This document shows, in pieces, positions 22,007-24,905 of a stretch of 24,905 nt of DNA. The translations under genes and the position numbers were made by a program. The first letter of the stretch is position 1. Each line of letters opens with the position of its first letter. The notes beneath the pieces are model-generated. The model saw only the letters and a program-made list of their open reading frames with translations, was not told where the DNA came from and searched no databases. The DNA comes from a virus. Location of the stretch: IMG/VR virus record IMGVR_UViG_3300033273_000132, positions 1 to 24,905 of that record; one strand, written 5' to 3'.

Positions 22007-23155
22007 ATGCCTAAGAACAGCATCCGAGACTACAGCGCGACAGCATCATCAAACACTGACATTCAGTCGGTGGATATCGATGAGAACTGCGCCGCAAGTG
22101 GGATCAACAACGCCATTCGGGAAGTCATGGCCGACCTTAAGGATGTCAGCACCGGCGCGGTCGCTCTTGAGACGCCTAGCGCCGATCAACTCAACGTGGA
22201 TAACATCCGCATCGACGGCAACACCATCAGCAGCACCGACACAAACGGCGACATTACCCTCGACCCGGATGGCACGGGCGATGTGATTGTCGCGTCGGGC
22301 AACCTGCTTCATCAGCGCACCAGCAACACCATCAGCGGCACCAGCGTGAACAAAATGACGCTTGGCGATGGCACTGGGCAGTATGGCGTAATTGTGGATG
22401 TAGGCAGCGGCAGTGGATACTACGGCTTTGCCAAAGGCGGCACATACAATTCACGCATCCGCTACGACTACACCAGCGACTTTATGGCGTTTGATGTCAA
22501 CGGTGCAGAACGTATGCGTATAGATGCCAGCGGTGACATGAAGTATCCCGGCACTAATGCTCAGTCTATCATGACTAACGCCCACAGCGGTGCAGCAGGT
22601 GCCACCAACCGTAGGGGCATGATTCAATCTGGCGATCAGCTTGTTTTCCACACTGGCAGTGGAACCGCAAATATTGACGCAATAAAACTATATACTGGTT
22701 TTTCTGGGCAAGCTGGCTCGACATTCGCCGCTCTACAGTTTTTGGTGCAAAGCGACGGTGATGTTCAAAACCGCAACAACTCATACGGCTCCACTTCAGA
22801 CTTAAAACTAAAGCAGGACATCGTTGCGGCCAGTTCGCAGTGGGATGATATCAAGGCGGTACAGGTCAAGAATTATCGTTTCAAAGACCAAGTGGCCAAT
22901 CTCGGAGATGACAACGCGCCAACGATGTTGGGCGTGGTCGCACAAGACCTCGAATCCGCTGGCATGAGTGGCCTGGTAATAGACAAACCAGACATCGTTG
23001 ATGGTGTGGATTTAGGCACGACAACGAAAAGCGTCAAATACAGTGTCCTCTACATGAAGGCCATCAAAGCTTTACAAGAAGCTATGGACCGCATTGAGAC
23101 CCTTGAAACCGAAATGACTGCGCTCAAGGCCCGCGTAACCGCACTGGAGGCATAA
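22007..23155 (+). CDS. Tail fibre with S74 self-cleaving C-terminal chaperone (382 aa)
   Basis: The N-terminal 48 residues (RDYSATASSNTDI, CAASGINNAIREVMADLKD) form an anchoring domain also seen in the next gene. The middle is a beta-rich shaft (NVDNIRIDGNTIS, GDITLDPDGTGDVIVASGN, MRIDASGD). From residue 264 the Peptidase_S74 domain begins: S264-D-L-K-L-K269 has the Ser/Lys dyad spacing known from endosialidase-type chaperones, followed by YRFKDQ and LGVVAQDLE. A C-terminal coiled coil (residues 350-382) ends the domain. Self-cleavage before S264 would release a trimeric mature fibre. It starts directly after the previous stop. Confidence 0.88.
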   Translation: MPKNSIRDYSATASSNTDIQSVDIDENCAASGINNAIREVMADLKDVSTGAVALETPSADQLNVDNIRIDGNTISSTDTNGDITLDPDGTGDVIVASGNLLHQRTSNTISGTSVNKMTLGDGTGQYGVIVDVGSGSGYYGFAKGGTYNSRIRYDYTSDFMAFDVNGAERMRIDASGDMKYPGTNAQSIMTNAHSGAAGATNRRGMIQSGDQLVFHTGSGTANIDAIKLYTGFSGQAGSTFAALQFLVQSDGDVQNRNNSYGSTSDLKLKQDIVAASSQWDDIKAVQVKNYRFKDQVANLGDDNAPTMLGVVAQDLESAGMSGLVIDKPDIVDGVDLGTTTKSVKYSVLYMKAIKALQEAMDRIETLETEMTALKARVTALEA

Positions 23156-23158
23156 CGA

Positions 23159-23665
23159 ATGGCCCGCGACAAACTCACCGAATATGACAGCACCGCCGCA
23201 AACAACACTGTCTGCGGCGGTGTGAACATTGCAGAAAATTCTGCTCTGCCAAGTGACATGAACAACTTTGCGCGTGAGATCATGTCTCATCTGAAGGAGT
23301 TTGCGGATGGCACAAATGGCATCAACGTCCTCAGCCTGGCAGATGATGACGCAAGCGCGGCGATTAAGTTCCAGGCACCGTCTGCGGTCACGGCAACAGT
23401 GACTTTTACGTTGCCCGATGGTGACGGAACCAGCGGCCAGACGCTCATCACTGATGGCTCTGGCACATTGTCATGGGGCGCGGGCGGCGGTGGCTCTTTC
23501 TTGGGTGACAGTGGCGGTGGCACGGCTGACATCATTCGGGTCCATGAGGCGCAGCTCGATACCAGCGTGACTGTTGCGACCAACACAAACGGCCTTGCTG
23601 CCGGTCCGCTAACTGTAGCCAGCGGCGTAACGCTGACCGTCAATGGGAGCTTGGTGATAGCATGA
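23159..23665 (+). CDS. Second short fibre sharing the anchoring domain (168 aa)
   Basis: The N-terminus (EYDSTAANNTVCGGVNIAENSALPSDMNNFAREIMSHLKEF) aligns with the first 48 residues of the S74 fibre in length and key positions, so both probably dock at the same site on the tail. A beta-rich FTLPDGDGTSGQTL segment and a Gly/Ser stretch follow, ending in LTVASGVTLTVNGSLVIA, a cap-like repeat typical of phage fibres. No chaperone domain is present. The next gene starts at ATGA overlap 23662-23665. Confidence 0.7.
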   Translation: MARDKLTEYDSTAANNTVCGGVNIAENSALPSDMNNFAREIMSHLKEFADGTNGINVLSLADDDASAAIKFQAPSAVTATVTFTLPDGDGTSGQTLITDGSGTLSWGAGGGGSFLGDSGGGTADIIRVHEAQLDTSVTVATNTNGLAAGPLTVASGVTLTVNGSLVIA

Positions 23666-24048
23666 GTACCTTAAAGGCAGACACAATCCAGAACACCTCT
23701 GGCGGTGCGGCTACGCTGACTAGTCAGGCGGCGGCGAAAGTTTTTTGCCAGACTAATCAAAGGGACTTTGCGGCACAGGCAGGGAACAGCCTGAACATCT
23801 CCAGCGTAAGTGACGGCGGTGCGGGAGATATTGTTCACGCATTCACCAACAACTTCGGCGGAGCTTTGACCTACAGCATCGTGCTGACTTGTGGTGGCGG
23901 CTCTAGTGATAGCGCACCACGATTTGCTGGCCCTGCTGACAATGTTGACCCAACTACGGGTGGCTTCACGTTTAAGAACGCTAATTCGTCTGGTACGGCT
24001 CAAGATAAAGTTATCAACTCTACAGCCTGTTTCGGAGACCTCGCATGA
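23662..24048 (+). CDS. Small fibre cassette 1 (128 aa)
   Basis: Begins MSTLKADTIQNTSGGAATLT and ends CFGDLA. The middle contains NSLNISSVSDGGAGDIVHAF, a version of a domain seen in many phage fibre proteins (S-L-N-x-S-S-x-x-D-x-x-x-G-D). Two other cassettes follow with the same plan. The start overlaps the previous stop (ATGA) and the stop overlaps the next start. It is probably a receptor-binding or accessory fibre subunit. Cysteines at 29, 77 and 123 may be paired. Confidence 0.7.
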   Translation: MSTLKADTIQNTSGGAATLTSQAAAKVFCQTNQRDFAAQAGNSLNISSVSDGGAGDIVHAFTNNFGGALTYSIVLTCGGGSSDSAPRFAGPADNVDPTTGGFTFKNANSSGTAQDKVINSTACFGDLA

Positions 24049-24810
24049 GTACCATCATCGCAGACAACCTGACCGGCAAGACCACCGCTGGAAATGTGAC
24101 GGTCACCTCTGAGGGCGGCTCGGCGACGTTCCAGTTGCAGAAGGGTATCACCAAAGCGTGGTCCAAGTTGGACGGCACTGGCACCATTAGCTTCTTTGGG
24201 TCTTATGCTCACAGTTCAGTAACAGACAACGGGACCGGAGATTACACGCACACAATGTCCGCCGTGATGGCTGATGTGAATTATTCGCACACGCTTACTG
24301 CCAGGACGTACTTTGCGGTTCTGCGTGACGGCAACATTCCGACGACGACAACCTACAGGGTGGGCCACATCTACAACGATGGCTCTGGCGGCAACTTCGG
24401 TTATTCCGATGGCAAGTATATCTCCACCAACATCACAGGAGACCTCGCGTAATGGCCGGAACAATAGTAGCAGACACCCTGACCCACAGCACCGCCGGTT
24501 CGCTGACCACCGACTATGTGGTGAATGGCAGCGCGAAGGCTCACTTTAACTACGACCAGACAGGCACGCCAGCTATCGGTGAGAGCCTAAACGTCAGCAG
24601 CATTTCGGACAATTCGACAGGAAACTTCACGGCAAACTGGTCTAACAGCATGAGCCAGACAGACTATTCTGGTGCAGGGATTACCAGAAATAAGCATTTG
24701 CAGTTTGACGCAAACCTGTCTGCAAGCAGCGCACAATTTGCTTCTGAGACCGGTGCCAACGCTAGGTCAGACCAAGTTGACAATTTGGCTGTTGTTTTCG
24801 GAGGCCTCGC
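24034..24810 (+). repeat. Conserved fibre-gene junction repeats
   Basis: GGAGACCTCGC occurs at 24034-24044 and 24438-24448, and GGAGGCCTCGC at 24800-24810, at the 3' end of each small fibre gene. The element encodes the conserved C-terminal G-D/G-L-A and places GGAG at ribosome-binding distance from the next start codon. Confidence 0.75.
24045..24452 (+). CDS. Small fibre cassette 2 (135 aa)
   Basis: Begins MSTIIADNLTGKTTAGNVTV and ends ITGDLA. The core SSVTDNGTGDYTHTMSAVM is the best match in this window to the shared fibre domain. The start overlaps cassette 1 by ATGA, and the start codon plus AGTACC repeats that of cassette 1 at DNA level. The stop and following start form TAATG. The sequence differs strongly from its neighbours between the conserved ends, as expected for a receptor-contacting part. 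Confidence 0.7.
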   Translation: MSTIIADNLTGKTTAGNVTVTSEGGSATFQLQKGITKAWSKLDGTGTISFFGSYAHSSVTDNGTGDYTHTMSAVMADVNYSHTLTARTYFAVLRDGNIPTTTTYRVGHIYNDGSGGNFGYSDGKYISTNITGDLA

Positions 24811-24814
24811 ATGA
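24452..24814 (+). CDS. Small fibre cassette 3 (120 aa)
   Basis: Begins MAGTIVADTLTHSTAGSLTT and ends VFGGLA. Contains ESLNVSSISDNSTGNFTANW, the third version of the shared domain, after a VVNGSAKAHFNYDQ segment that I have seen in marine phage fibre proteins. It overlaps cassette 2 by one base and the next gene by ATGA at 24811-24814. Confidence 0.7.
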   Translation: MAGTIVADTLTHSTAGSLTTDYVVNGSAKAHFNYDQTGTPAIGESLNVSSISDNSTGNFTANWSNSMSQTDYSGAGITRNKHLQFDANLSASSAQFASETGANARSDQVDNLAVVFGGLA

Positions 24815-24905
24815 CGCCCGACTTCACAGGCACCCACCTGTGGGACCGGCTGTGCTGGGCTAAGGAACACCTTGAGCCGCACCAGTCGGACTACCGTGTC
24901 GTGTA
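24811..24905 (+). CDS. Start of a further phage protein, cut by the window edge
   Basis: An ATG at 24811 overlaps the preceding stop (ATGA), with GGAGG at 24800-24804 as ribosome binding site. The 31 visible residues begin MTPDFTGTHLWDRLCWAKEH and remain open to the edge, reading YRVVY at the end. I have seen similar starts in small phage proteins following fibre genes, but cannot assign a function from this fragment. Confidence 0.6.
   Translation, partial: MTPDFTGTHLWDRLCWAKEHLEPHQSDYRVV

Overview
The window is a piece of a double-stranded DNA tailed-phage genome of about 55-60% GC (by eye). The virion genes are those of a short-tailed (podovirus-like) phage: a P22-type portal, an SU10-type (DUF5309-like) capsid protein and adaptor, a gp10-like tail hub, three consecutive ejection-type proteins and a fibre array, with no tape measure or sheath. 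The zinc-ribbon protein, the DUF6456-like protein, the ParB-methyltransferase and the style of the small fibre proteins all suggest a marine alphaproteobacterial host. That host assignment is inference from family resemblance. No integrase, lysis gene, tRNA or CRISPR array was seen.

Layout. (1) 1-2078, + strand: early/middle genes, namely the tail end of an unknown gene, a zinc-ribbon protein, a PD-(D/E)XK-like protein, a lambda-O-like replication initiator carrying a phased palindrome cluster inside its own reading frame (a candidate origin), and a DUF6456-like protein. (2) 2032-2598, - strand: a three-gene cassette (small membrane protein, DnaJ-type CxxCxGxG mini zinc protein, 97-aa protein) with its own strong promoter and a paired operator. 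(3) 2722-6522: a terminator-like hairpin, a ParB/DNA-methyltransferase fusion, the terminase small subunit, a compact region with two micro-ORFs, the terminase large subunit and a small hypothetical protein. (4) 6515-7160: a run of small basic or cysteine-rich proteins, several below usual ORF cut-offs. (5) 7157-13660: portal, a HlyC-type lysine acyltransferase, a 629-aa repeat protein, a helical small protein, scaffold and major capsid protein, closed by a strong terminator. (6) 13720-22006: adaptor and tail genes, including a protein of 20-aa repeats ending in a strict 10-residue tryptophan ladder, the hub, a GNAT-like protein and ejection proteins. (7) 22007-24905: an S74-type self-cleaving fibre, a second fibre sharing its N-terminal domain, three tandem small fibre paralogues with conserved gene junctions, and the start of a further gene.

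The + strand genes are packed with ATGA, GTGA or TGATG overlaps, so translational coupling is probably general. The points most worth following are the HlyC-like acyltransferase inside the head operon and its unknown substrate, the candidate origin inside the initiator gene, the operator-controlled reverse cassette, the Cys-x2-Cys-x5-Cys-x5-Cys micro-protein pair, and the fibre-cassette array.
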